Numbered from the stretch's first letter, positions 16,801-23,760 are shown. The stretch is 64,000 nt of DNA from Bradyrhizobium sp. 132 (GCF_023074185.1 NZ_JADPKY010000094.1:186001-250000); one strand, 5' to 3'. Made by a program: numbers and translations. Notes: generated by a model from the sequence alone, not told the origin.

Positions 16801-17913
16801 ACGCGGGGGAAAGTGCGTGGAGATCAGTTCGATCTCCGCTCGCTTTAGAATTTCCGAGACAAGCCGATTGACACTCTGATCGCGCCGCAGCGTTGTCTGG
16901 CGCTTCAGTATGGCGGCTCGAAATAGCTGGGTAAGAAAGAGGCTAATGGTTGACTTGCCCTGTCCCGGACCTCCCAGCAGCACGATCCTGTTTCGGCATT
17001 GTTGCCGGTCGGGCCGATCAGGTCCGTCGCCGTCTTCAAGCAGCGTTTCTGGGTCTAATTTTTCTCTGGCACGCTCGACCAGCTCCGCAATTGCATTGTC
17101 AGGCGGTATGTCCGAATCGTCCTCGATGCTTTCGTAAACGACTTCATCGCCAAATTCGGCTATCGTTCTGAACCGACCGTCAATCTCATAGTTAGCGAGC
17201 GGGAGGTCGACGATTACTTGGCTGGTGCGTATCTGCAGATCGCCGACGCTACCAGCATCCTTCAAGCGGACAAACTGATCACGGGTCAGCGAGTTTTTGA
17301 GCGAACGATTAGTTACTTCAGCAAAATTTGGTTGCTTTGATTGAAATTGCTGGAATGCCTTGCTGAGGACGTCGCCCGAAGTAACCCACTGTGCGTACGC
17401 TTCTCGAATATCGGGATGGCCGACAAGTAGATCAACGATTTTGTCGTGGGACCAAATGTCGACGTCTTTCAGCTTCAACTTTTGCTTCCAAGGGCCAAAT
17501 AGCTCTAAGGCCTTGGTCATGCCTCCTTTTCGCTGACGCCCCGTTTTTTTCTTGGCCGCGCCATCGGCGCCTGACAGCCGAACGTTAGTTACGAGAATGT
17601 AGAATTGTGGCTTCCGTAGCACTGAGCCATGACGTGTGTACTTTTTGAACTCATCATCGAGCTGTGTTGCTAACCATTTGATGTCGTCTGCTTGCGACAA
17701 CATCGGGTCTTTGAACTTCGCTTGGATGACGAGGTACCCATCCCACTTCTTGCCTTCATAGCCAGCAATTGAACCTTCATACGTGAAGTCTCGTCCACCG
17801 TCAGGGCCCGAAGAATAAACGGTACCTGCCGGTCCTAGCTTTGCGAAGCAGAGAGCCCGTACAAGCCGCTCAAACGAGACAGGGTTAAGCCGCCCCAGAT
17901 CGAACCCCTCCAT
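13834..17913 (-). CDS. PD-(D/E)XK nuclease-NACHT NTPase protein, candidate anti-phage defence effector
   Basis: 1,359 residues from ATG 17913, supported by AGGGGG five bases upstream; an earlier ATG at 17982 lacks this. The N-terminal domain (about 1-170) has a restriction-endonuclease-like pattern: FERLV with E15, GPDGGRD with D38/D42, then VIQAK with Q64 and K66. A linker leads to the NACHT NTPase: Walker A GGPGQGKST (314-322), Walker B LLVLDGLDE (429-437), and LVTTRPQGY (468-476). The NACHT-typical segment SLQEFMAAAA follows near 673-682. The remaining 650 or so residues are helical and leucine-rich, resembling a HEAT-like or other repeat sensor. By analogy with bacterial NACHT and Avs proteins, phage sensing by the C-terminus would activate nucleic-acid cleavage. 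The target and trigger are unknown. Confidence 0.85.
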   Translation of the reverse strand: MEGFDLGRLNPVSFERLVRALCFAKLGPAGTVYSSGPDGGRDFTYEGSIAGYEGKKWDGYLVIQAKFKDPMLSQADDIKWLATQLDDEFKKYTRHGSVLRKPQFYILVTNVRLSGADGAAKKKTGRQRKGGMTKALELFGPWKQKLKLKDVDIWSHDKIVDLLVGHPDIREAYAQWVTSGDVLSKAFQQFQSKQPNFAEVTNRSLKNSLTRDQFVRLKDAGSVGDLQIRTSQVIVDLPLANYEIDGRFRTIAEFGDEVVYESIEDDSDIPPDNAIAELVERAREKLDPETLLEDGDGPDRPDRQQCRNRIVLLGGPGQGKSTISLFLTQLFRAAILKRQTTLRRDQSVNRLVSEILKRAEIELISTHFPPRFPCHVSLPRFADVVSAARQQSIRPPSLLSHIASEIGSAGDDDIDRSDLRKWLQDYPWLLVLDGLDEVPPTGERPAVLEAINSFLMEVNELNADILILVTTRPQGYNKDLDENVWEHWRLADLRPEQALRYAKAFGEARYPDDSLRRADVHASLVVAAGQAATARLMTSPLQVTILHFIVDTGGGVPTARWTLFHEYFEVLKKREKAKGGELQKILERHWGHLGPIHHRAGLVLQTDSEHGGGAGSRFTHERLRLLIHNYLSSEGFAGAELSHRVDELMKLAIDRLVLLSQQVEGTVSFDVRSLQEFMAAAAITSGDQAEMDKRLSHIAGHSHWRHVFQIAASRCFADDALHYRRPVITQIARQMDTTEPDMVSRNGARLALDLLADGVALDHPNFRRPLLQHALEQLDLGKDTLDYRLATVCDESMAELLRDDLTRRIVEGSRASALSTWKLIFQISQLGKAWADDLIIQLWPTDGTIDIEAWEEIAFPLGSQRVIDHLALALSNAGPTLGLLIHGFANRLTRQKRDDRLDYTRLRKMNFADRLVTGEKAPPWRNVRLLDSEFPKACNLRFVPIHSPIGTLEGDDFSKPAWEAMRLAAQFASSPSKKNLAACIRAFADSKVGSVRALSRILPWPISTLLREATGAAEHLKRLASEIEAGSRGDVDQWIAAEKRWKTVGLVENDFCCATEVGWFGPEIAERGAPLWLDGVDRPSAPMAMIQRLIAISRKVENRRMGAALRDAAASLVSFGPRRDVSSESEAELILDVLLSSRYRFSHGAIEFALGLDQRMWSPPAIANKLGNLLSLSDGYEANHPAIRDIVLKTVEEHPDFEGLLYPAALILCNDDANGTARLLQLFSKVGPLSEDSSLNARLATAIVRLVDCPNLEECVEDVLGISDHSALISAFLSGELLEIERRLDILTMVIKKLRQSNSPKWRNYIGPARKALDARKSDLTNASVWEALELPQESFEVLLPVVSARHQPARLTNG

Positions 17914-18306
17914 ATATCCCCCTAAACCTCGTTCTGACTTCCGGCGCCATGCACAATTATTGCGCGAATCTTTCGTCAGCATATCCGATCACTCGCCCGC
18001 TCTACCTATGCGAAAGGCGCATTGATCAGTTTCAAATCGCGCATCCACAACCAAAGCTCGTGAAGCTTGGGAGAACGACGAATTTTTCGCGTGGGTATAT
18101 TAGACAAGATCGTGGTCACCATTCCCCCGGTGGTCCACGCAGCAAAACACCGTCTAACTGGGAGGTACCCTCTTGCGGGCCATTTGGGTATACGCTAGCG
18201 AGACATTGAAGCGAGACGAAATCCGCGTCTCACATGGGTGCCTTTACATTTATGAGACGTCATGCGATGTAGCGTCTAGACCTTAATGAGACAGGGACGT
18301 TCTCGC
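17914..18306. promoter_or_regulatory. Divergent intergenic region of the nuclease-NACHT and recombinase genes
   Basis: About 390 bases that must hold the promoters of both divergent genes. The part next to the recombinase contains a short inverted repeat, AGACG at 18255-18259 and CGTCT at 18273-18277, and several copies of the string GAGAC (around 18212, 18254 and 18287), possible recombinase or regulator sites. No protein-coding gene was supported here. Confidence 0.4.
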
Positions 18307-18945
18307 ATGACGATCTACGGATACGCCCGCGTAAGCACCGCCGATCAAGACCTGACCGTACAGCAGGACGCACTAAAGGCGGCTGGATGCGAGACCATAC
18401 GTGCGGAGAAGGTAAGCGGCACAAGTACGAAGGGCCGAACGGAGCTTGCGATCTTGCGAGACTTCATGAGGAAGGGTGACACAATAGTCGTTACACGGAT
18501 TGATCGCCTGGCTCGTTCAATAGGAGACCTACAGGACATTGTGCGATCCCTGAAGGAGAAGGGTGTTGCCCTGCGAGCTACCGAACAGCCTATTGATACT
18601 AGCACGGCAGCCGGGAAAGCGTTCTTGGACATGCTCGGTGTGTTTGCTGAGTTCGAGACGAACTTGCGCAGAGAAAGGCAACTAGAGGGTATTGCTCAGG
18701 CGAAGGCACGAGGTGTGTACAAAGGTCGAAAGCCTTCAGTGGACGTTGCGATGGTTCGTGAGTTGCAAGCAACAGGTCTTGGACCGACTGCGATTGCAGA
18801 GAAGCTACAGATCGGGCGTGCATCCGTGTATCGCGTTCTGAATGCACGAACAGCAACGACGCAGATCACAGGTTCTGTTGCTAAAAAGCCGAAGCGGAGC
18901 GCGGCGGAAATTGAGCGAGATGCCAAGCTCGGATTCATAGACTGA
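18307..18945 (+). CDS. Serine recombinase (resolvase/invertase family)
   Basis: 212 residues from ATG 18307, preceded by a GGGAC-type site; an in-frame ATG at 18286 is possible. The N-terminal catalytic domain has YGYARVSTADQ with nucleophile S10, then VVTRIDRLARS with the conserved arginines, and the E-helix GKAFLDMLGVFAEFETNLRRERQLEGI. The C-terminal domain holds a helix-turn-helix (LGPTAIAEKLQIGRASVYRVL), followed by a basic tail slightly longer than usual. It is a small resolvase or invertase, which would act on paired sites nearby. It probably belongs to the island's own maintenance or rearrangement functions, separate from the tyrosine integrase that inserted it. Confidence 0.92.
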   Translation: MTIYGYARVSTADQDLTVQQDALKAAGCETIRAEKVSGTSTKGRTELAILRDFMRKGDTIVVTRIDRLARSIGDLQDIVRSLKEKGVALRATEQPIDTSTAAGKAFLDMLGVFAEFETNLRRERQLEGIAQAKARGVYKGRKPSVDVAMVRELQATGLGPTAIAEKLQIGRASVYRVLNARTATTQITGSVAKKPKRSAAEIERDAKLGFID

Positions 18946-19318
18946 GGTGGACCGTGCGGGCCTCAGAGAAGCTCGTTGAGGATATCTCCAATTTCGTGGA
19001 GAACGGTGAGCCGCATCCGGCAAAACGCATCAGCAAGGCTGCCTGATCCGCTGAGAACGCTTGGCGCGGCTTGCTCGCGAAGTATCAGCGCGCTTCCAAA
19101 CATTGTGTCGGCTGCCTCCCTATTAGGAAATATAGGGGAAGGCTCTACAAGCACGCTCAATGTATGCGCTCAGGTAATGACGCTAATCGGCGAATGTGTT
19201 GTATCGCTCCGCTTACTTGCAATGATCAAATGCGCCGCTCGGCGTATCTGTCTAAGAAGTAAGAGGGGAAGGATACAGCACAACTCATGCATCACTAGGT
19301 AATATATTAAGATACAAT

Positions 19319-19353
19319 TGATCGGTCGAGCGAAGCGAGCGATCATACTTACA
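19319..19353 (+). repeat. Structured repeat, copy 1
   Basis: Stem TGATCG (19319-19324) pairs with CGATCA (19340-19345) around the shared loop GTCGAGCGAAGCGAG, followed by TACTTACA. The loop contains GCGAAGC, a heptamer known to form an unusually stable DNA mini-hairpin. The second copy at 19373-19408 keeps the loop and tail but has a different, compensating stem. Confidence 0.6.
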
Positions 19354-19372
19354 AGCGCAACTAGATATCAGA

Positions 19373-19408
19373 ATGCAATGTCGAGCGAAGCAAGCTTGCA
19401 TACTTACA
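19373..19408 (+). repeat. Structured repeat, copy 2
   Basis: Stem ATGCAA (19373-19378) pairs with TTGCAT (19396-19401) around TGTCGAGCGAAGCAAGC, followed by ACTTACA. Compared with copy 1, both sides of the stem have changed together while GTCGAGCGAAGC and the tail are kept, which argues that the structure itself matters. Confidence 0.6.
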
Positions 19409-19499
19409 TGATGGTCCACGGCCGAACGAGCATGGATGTGTTGTCTGACGACGCTTCATGGTCAACATCAGCTCCAATGCAGTTCGTAGGCTTGTATCG

Positions 19500-19796
19500 T
19501 CACACAGTTCTATACTGTAGAGCCGCGCGTACTTCTGAACAAAGACGATTATCGCGACTTTTCAAACGGACCCTGTTTGATCCATTCACTAGAAATGCAT
19601 TGTAGCCTGCGGCTCGCCATGCCTTGCACTGTACGTGAGAAGAATTTGGATCTGTAACGTTCTCCCACCATTGAGGTCGGTCCGCACTAGGCGGCAATTG
19701 ATCGCCGATTATATCTTCGATCTCTTTGAAACTCAGTACGAACTTCTGTAAAGTCTGCTTGCAGAGATGATCGTGCAGAGGGTCGTATTTTGCCAC
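19500..19796 (-). CDS. DUF7662-like small protein
   Basis: 98 residues starting with GTG 19796, with AAGGAAG about six bases upstream. The sequence MAKYDPLHDHLCKQ, then FKEIEDIIGDQLPPSA, WWEN and KAWRAAGYNAFLVN, shows the pattern of a small domain often annotated DUF7662 (starts KYDPL.DHL, FxEIExIIGxxLPxSA, WW.N). It occurs as a stand-alone protein or as a C-terminal appendage in many bacteria and has no established function. It lies in the island, on the same strand as the small membrane protein upstream. The last 20 or so residues after VNGSNRVRLK look like an extra tail. Confidence 0.65.
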   Translation of the reverse strand: MAKYDPLHDHLCKQTLQKFVLSFKEIEDIIGDQLPPSADRPQWWENVTDPNSSHVQCKAWRAAGYNAFLVNGSNRVRLKSRDNRLCSEVRAALQYRTV

Positions 19797-19822
19797 GCTG
19801 CTTCCTTTCTGCCCATATTAGT

Positions 19823-20104
19823 TTAGCGCAGTGCAAGTCCTTGCCGCTTCGCGTCCGCTATCATGGGCAGTTGTTTGCCGCCGTATAACGCCTGTGCATA
19901 CAGCTTAGCACCGCGAATAGTTTCCGGCGACGGACTGTAGCTAGGTCCGCCAGCCATCTGGTTCGCCTCCTCGACCGAGCACCTGTCGCGAATGGCGATC
20001 AAATAGAGATAAGCGCGTACGGCATTCCTGCCTCGCTCGGTGGCGTGTTTGAGAAAAAAGAAGCCAGCTACGCCCGCCAGAAGGATGATCACGACTAGTT
20101 CCAT
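19823..20104 (-). CDS. Small single-pass membrane protein, unknown
   Basis: 93 residues from ATG 20104, with AGGGAAG just upstream; an earlier ATG at 20152 lacks such a site. The N-terminus is one hydrophobic helix (ELVVIILLAGVAGFFFLKH), probably an anchor. After it comes a soluble stretch with AYLYLIAIRDRCSVEEANQMAGG and IRGAKLYAQALYGGKQL. The Cys-Ser-Val-Glu-Glu-Ala-Asn turn resembles short bacterial proteins of unknown role. It lies 26 bases upstream of the DUF7662-like gene on the same strand, so the two are probably co-transcribed. Confidence 0.55.
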   Translation of the reverse strand: MELVVIILLAGVAGFFFLKHATERGRNAVRAYLYLIAIRDRCSVEEANQMAGGPSYSPSPETIRGAKLYAQALYGGKQLPMIADAKRQGLALR

Positions 20105-20190
20105 ATCCGCTTCCCTAGAACTGCCTCGGTGACGTCGTAAGGAGCGCGCCAAGGTCGCCGCTGTTTGCGAACTACTCAGAGCGTGCCGGT

Positions 20191-20436
20191 TTAAGCAACT
20201 CGCTCAGTGCCCTTCCTGGCTTCGTCTAGGCCCGTTTCTATAAGGGATGGCGTCGGGTAGTCGAAGCGCAGCTTTTCAATCGCATCTCGTCTTTGGATCA
20301 GAGTATATCCTGTGGCGAAGTATTTTTGTTGCGTTACGCCCTGCCGTTCATGACCGACAATGCGTTTGGACCAATGCTGCTCAATCCAGCCTGCAACAGC
20401 TCGCGGGCTGAGTTTCGCTCGATGCTTGTCTTTCAA
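20191..20436 (-). pseudogene. Possible C-terminal remnant of a second integrase
   Basis: 81 residues from a TTG start. The stretch LSPRAVAGWIEQHWSKRIVG, then HERQGVTQQKYFATGY and RRDAIEKLRFD, resembles the last part of phage tyrosine recombinases, where GHxxxGVTxxxY precedes a helix with AIEKLxY. The catalytic Arg/Lys box and the N-terminal domain are absent, so on its own it cannot be an active recombinase. It overlaps the stop of the RHH-like gene by a few bases. It could be a relic of an earlier integration module, or a small protein of unknown role; the homology call is tentative. Confidence 0.4.
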
Positions 20437-20636
20437 GCTTTCGTCCGAAGCGTCTTTGCATCTGTTTTTTTGGCACTCTTCCGGGGCGTCTCGCGCCGTC
20501 TCAGCTCGTTTTCCACAGCCGCTCGCACGAAGTCGGTGCGATCCTCCTCCGGCGCTAGTACGGCTGTAATACGGCCAAACGTCCCATCAGGGAAGCGAGC
20601 TTGCATGTCTTCGCTCCATCGCTTCTTACGTCCCAT
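20433..20636 (-). CDS. Small RHH-like DNA-binding protein
   Basis: 67 residues from ATG 20636 (MGRKKRWSEDMQARF); an earlier in-frame ATG at 20663 is less likely. The pattern MQARFPDGTFGRITAVLAP followed by DRTDFVRAAVENELRRRE resembles ribbon-helix-helix proteins: a short strand, then a helix starting with DRTDFVR. It may regulate the integrase, divergently transcribed from 20737, or act as an excision-type factor. An antitoxin role is possible, but no toxin is adjacent. The C-terminus is lysine-rich. Confidence 0.55.
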   Translation of the reverse strand: MGRKKRWSEDMQARFPDGTFGRITAVLAPEEDRTDFVRAAVENELRRRETPRKSAKKTDAKTLRTKA

Positions 20637-20736
20637 CGAAAGCAGCCATCGTATCTGACTCATTTTCTCATATGAGTTATTGACTGGTATATCTCATACG
20701 AGTTATAGCCTCGGCAACAGTCGCTAAGGCGGGAAG

Positions 20737-21729
20737 ATGCTAAAACTCGTACGACGTCACGGATCACCATTCTTTTACATGCGGGGCACTGTACGAGGCA
20801 TCAGTATTGACGAGAGCACGCGTGTCAACTTCCGAAACAGGAAGGCGGCAGAGGAGATTAAAACTAAGCGCCAAAACGAACTGCTTGAAGAGAGCATATA
20901 CGGTAAGCGCGTAACCGTAACCTTCTCGCAGGCCGCTCTCAGCTACAGAGAGAGTGGCGGCAAGCAGGGCGGAGCATACAGGCTGGACGACGTGATCAAG
21001 CATTTCGGTACAACGAAGCTCGCTAAGATTGGTGCACCAGAAATTCATGCGGGCGCTGTTGCTGTGTTTCCTACAATGCAGCCAGCGTCCCGCCGCACTC
21101 ACTTCTACATCCCGGTCTCTGCGATACTCAGCCACGCTCACAAGATGGGCTGGTGCGACGAGATCAAGTTCGAGTGGCCGTCGCCTAGCGAAGGTGTTGT
21201 GCGCTGGCTTACCAAAGAGGAAGCGCACAGTCTGATAGACGAAGGCAAGCACATCAAGCCGCTGATGACATTCCTGTTCTACACCGGTGCGCGTATCTCG
21301 GAGGCGATGGACTTGCAGATGCAAGACCTCGATCTAGACAGAGCGCATGTGCAGTTCATCGACACTAAGAACGGTACGTCTCGCGGCGTGCCGCTTCACA
21401 CGCGTGTCGTTGAGGCGATGCGGAAGTACCTCGCTGTCTATCGTCATAACGGCGGTGACGTGTTCAGACGCGAGGACGGGCTGGAGTACAAGCACGAGGC
21501 TAAGGCGAGTGATCGCATCAAAACGGTGTTCAAGCGTGCCTGCAAGCGAGCAGGCATCACAAACTTCCGTATCCACGACACGCGGCACACATGGGCAACG
21601 TGGCACTACCAGAAGAACCGTGACCTTGGAGCACTACAGAAGCTCGGAGGCTGGAAGACGCTGGAAATGGTGATGCGCTACGCTCACACGAACGTCGAAG
21701 AGTTGGGCGACACTATCGCCCGGCTCTGA
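20737..21729 (+). CDS. Tyrosine-type site-specific integrase
   Basis: 330 residues. The N-terminal arm-binding and core-binding regions are shorter than in lambda-type integrases. The catalytic domain is complete: R186 in YTGARISEAM, K211 in DTKNGTSRG, H280 and R283 in IHDTRHTWAT, W306 at the His/Trp position in GGWKTLEM, and Y315 in MRYAH. The gene ends 79 bases before the right core repeat TGTTCTCCATGAA, the usual position of an integrase next to its attachment site. It should catalyse integration into, and with a directionality factor excision from, the MFS transporter gene. The N-terminus ('HGSPFFYMRGTVRG') has the shape of Arm-DNA-binding integrases in alphaproteobacterial islands. Confidence 0.95.
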   Translation: MLKLVRRHGSPFFYMRGTVRGISIDESTRVNFRNRKAAEEIKTKRQNELLEESIYGKRVTVTFSQAALSYRESGGKQGGAYRLDDVIKHFGTTKLAKIGAPEIHAGAVAVFPTMQPASRRTHFYIPVSAILSHAHKMGWCDEIKFEWPSPSEGVVRWLTKEEAHSLIDEGKHIKPLMTFLFYTGARISEAMDLQMQDLDLDRAHVQFIDTKNGTSRGVPLHTRVVEAMRKYLAVYRHNGGDVFRREDGLEYKHEAKASDRIKTVFKRACKRAGITNFRIHDTRHTWATWHYQKNRDLGALQKLGGWKTLEMVMRYAHTNVEELGDTIARL

Positions 21730-21736
21730 TTGTTTT

Positions 21737-21752
21737 GGGGAAAATCCGGGGA
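21737..21752 (+). repeat. Candidate integrase arm-type site, right
   Basis: GGGGAAAATCCGGGGA, one mismatch from the left copy at 13069-13084, placed between the integrase stop and the right core. Confidence 0.5.
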
Positions 21753-21794
21753 CTAGAAAGCGCAGGCAGAATAACGCCGCGCTTTCAACTCCTT

Positions 21795-21869
21795 CTAGCG
21801 TAGTCCAGTGTTCTCCATGAAGAGAGCAGTGGCCACGATCAGTGGAATGACGCGTTGCTTGTCGACCAT
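21795..21869 (-). pseudogene. Displaced native 5' end of the MFS transporter gene
   Basis: From ATG 21869 the minus strand reads MVDKQRVIPLIVATALFMEN and then TGLR and a stop at 21795-21797. The first 20 residues match the N-terminus of the transporter at 11507-13090 (NKQRVIPLIVATALFMEN). This is the original start of that gene, cut off when the island inserted at the FMEN codons. Its native promoter and leader presumably lie to the right of 21869. Confidence 0.8.
21809..21821. other. Right attachment core (attR)
   Basis: TGTTCTCCATGAA, identical to 12937-12949. Everything to its right is chromosomal and encodes the native start of the MFS gene on the minus strand; the integrase lies immediately to its left. 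Confidence 0.75.
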
Positions 21870-22266
21870 GACGAATTGGTAATGGAAATCGGAAGGAAGG
21901 GCGGAGTTGCGGCTTATCATCGCCGCCGACCCGCCACCATTGCGGATCAACGCATAGCACCTAAATCCTGCGTGACCCAGATGGGCGCGCCCCTGCGCCG
22001 GAGATCGCGATGATTTACCGGCACGGGGCCGTCGTGGACGCCATCTGGCGGCACGGGCCGCGGAGCTATCCGCGCTGAACTTGCCTAAAAAGGCCTGTGC
22101 ATGGCTGGCCGGCGGTCCGATTTGCTTTGATTCGTCACCCTCCCGTGCTATCGACCCGCGTCAACCCCACCGATGGGCTCCGATTCTCCGGCGATGCCGC
22201 AAGGTACGCCGAGGGCGGCGCTCATCCATAGCTATTTGCGGCAGGGCCGCAGGAAGGAGTTGGCAA
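21870..22266. promoter_or_regulatory. Intergenic region upstream of guaB and of the displaced MFS start
   Basis: About 400 bases. The left part holds the leader of the displaced MFS 5' end on the minus strand, including a purine-rich stretch. The right part leads into guaB, with a strong AGGAAGGAG ribosome site at 22251-22259. No gene was supported, although a frame from 22081 runs into guaB. Confidence 0.5.
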
Positions 22267-23760
22267 ATGGCCACGGTGCAACTTCAGGGCATTCGCGAAG
22301 CCTTTACGTTCGACGACGTGCTGTTGAAGCCGGGCCTGTCGGACGTCATGCCGGGCGAGGTCGACATCCGCTCCCGCGTCACCCGCGCCATCCCGCTCAA
22401 CATCCCGATCATGGCCTCCGCCATGGACACGGTCACCGAAGCCCGCATGGCGATCGCCATGGCGCAAGCCGGCGGCCTGGGCGTCATCCACCGCAATTTC
22501 GATCCCGAAGGGCAGGCCGCCCAGGTGCGGCAGGTCAAGCGCTACGAGTCGGGCATGGTGGTGAATCCGCTCACCATCAGTCCCGACGCCACGCTGGACG
22601 ACGCGCTCAAGCTGATGAGCGATCACGGCATCTCGGGCATTCCCGTCGTCACCGGTGCGGGCAAGTCCACGCCGGGCAAGCTGGTCGGCATCCTCACCAA
22701 CCGCGACGTCCGCTTTGCCACCGACCGCCAGCAAAAAATCTCCGAGCTGATGACGCATGAAGGTCTCGTCACGGTGCGTGAGAATGTCAGCCAGGACGAG
22801 GCGCGGCGGTTGCTGCACCATCACCGCATCGAGAAGCTGCTCGTCGTCGACGATCAATATCGCTGCGTCGGACTGGTCACCGTGAAGGACATAGAGAAGG
22901 CGGTCGCGCATCCGCTGGCCTGCAAGGACGCGCAGGGGCGCCTGCGCGTCGCCGCCGCCACCACGGTCGGTGATAGCGGCTTCGAGCGCACCGAGCGGCT
23001 GATCGATGCCGGCGTCGATCTCGTCGTGGTCGACACCGCGCACGGCCATTCCCGTCACGTGCTCCATGCGGTCAACCGCATCAAGCGACTGTCCAACTCA
23101 GTGCAGGTTGTTGCCGGCAACGTCGCGACCTCTGAGGGCGCACAGGCGCTGATCGATGCGGGGGCGGACTGCATCAAGGTCGGCATCGGCCCGGGCTCGA
23201 TCTGCACCACGCGCATCGTCGCCGGCGTCGGCGTGCCGCAGCTCACCGCGATCATGGATGCGGTCGAAGCTGCCAAGAAGGCCGACATTCCCGTCATCGC
23301 CGACGGCGGCATCAAGTTCTCCGGCGATCTTGCTAAAGCGCTCGCCGCCGGCGCCGACATCGCGATGGTCGGCTCGCTGCTCGCCGGCACCGACGAGACG
23401 CCCGGCGAGGTGTTCCTGTGGCAGGGCCGCTCCTACAAGGCCTATCGCGGCATGGGCTCGGTCGGCGCGATGGCGCGCGGCTCGGCCGACCGCTACTTCC
23501 AGCAGGACATCAAGGACACGCTGAAGCTCGTGCCTGAGGGCATCGAGGGCCAGGTGCCTTACAAGGGCCCGGTCGGCAACGTCATGCACCAGCTCGCCGG
23601 GGGCTTGCGCGCCGCGATGGGTTATGTCGGTGCAAAGGACATGAAGGAGCTGCATGAGAAGGCGAACTTCGTCCGCATCACCGGTGCGGGCCTGCGCGAA
23701 AGCCACGTCCACGACGTGACCATCACGCGTGAAGCGCCGAACTATCCGGGCGGCGGTTAG
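22267..23760 (+). CDS. guaB: Inosine-5'-monophosphate dehydrogenase
   Basis: 497 residues from ATG 22267 with AGGAAGGAG seven bases upstream. The TIM-barrel core is interrupted by a CBS pair at about residues 100-215. The catalytic loop is GPGSICTTR with C313, preceded by VVDTAHGHSRHV and GNVATSEGA. The flap and phosphate site are seen in ADGGIKFSGDLAKALAAGAD and YRGMGSVGAM. It converts IMP to XMP with NAD, the first committed step to GMP. guaA, the next enzyme, lies about 6 kb downstream on the same strand but is not in the same operon. Confidence 0.97.
   Translation: MATVQLQGIREAFTFDDVLLKPGLSDVMPGEVDIRSRVTRAIPLNIPIMASAMDTVTEARMAIAMAQAGGLGVIHRNFDPEGQAAQVRQVKRYESGMVVNPLTISPDATLDDALKLMSDHGISGIPVVTGAGKSTPGKLVGILTNRDVRFATDRQQKISELMTHEGLVTVRENVSQDEARRLLHHHRIEKLLVVDDQYRCVGLVTVKDIEKAVAHPLACKDAQGRLRVAAATTVGDSGFERTERLIDAGVDLVVVDTAHGHSRHVLHAVNRIKRLSNSVQVVAGNVATSEGAQALIDAGADCIKVGIGPGSICTTRIVAGVGVPQLTAIMDAVEAAKKADIPVIADGGIKFSGDLAKALAAGADIAMVGSLLAGTDETPGEVFLWQGRSYKAYRGMGSVGAMARGSADRYFQQDIKDTLKLVPEGIEGQVPYKGPVGNVMHQLAGGLRAAMGYVGAKDMKELHEKANFVRITGAGLRESHVHDVTITREAPNYPGGG

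Larger units (their letters stand above)
18946..19499. other. Non-coding island stretch with hairpin repeats
   Basis: About 550 bases between the recombinase and the DUF7662-like gene. Only short frames occur. A 65-codon minus-strand frame (18963-19160) ends in a plausible helix but has no ribosome site. The notable content is a pair of structured repeats at 19319-19353 and 19373-19408, described separately. The region could hold recombinase target sites or a small RNA. Confidence 0.5.
12937..21821. mobile_element. Integrated genomic island (about 8.9 kb) in the 5' end of an MFS transporter gene
   Basis: Bounded by a 13-bp direct repeat TGTTCTCCATGAA at 12937-12949 and 21809-21821. The integrase gene lies just inside the right end and ends 79 bases before the right core. 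Base composition and codon choice inside are visibly more A+T-rich than the flanks. Cargo: a small membrane protein, a nuclease-NACHT protein, a serine recombinase, a DUF7662-like protein, another small membrane protein, an RHH-like gene and an integrase remnant. No plasmid transfer, replication or phage structural genes are visible, so this is an integrative island rather than a complete conjugative element or prophage. Confidence 0.85.

Noticed and set aside
18963..19160. 65-codon minus-strand frame after the serine recombinase
   Set aside because: No ribosome site or family motif; only the last 20 residues look helical. Left as unsupported.
12950..21808. Prophage or conjugative element
   Set aside because: No phage structural, lysis or packaging genes and no relaxase or type IV secretion genes; called an island.
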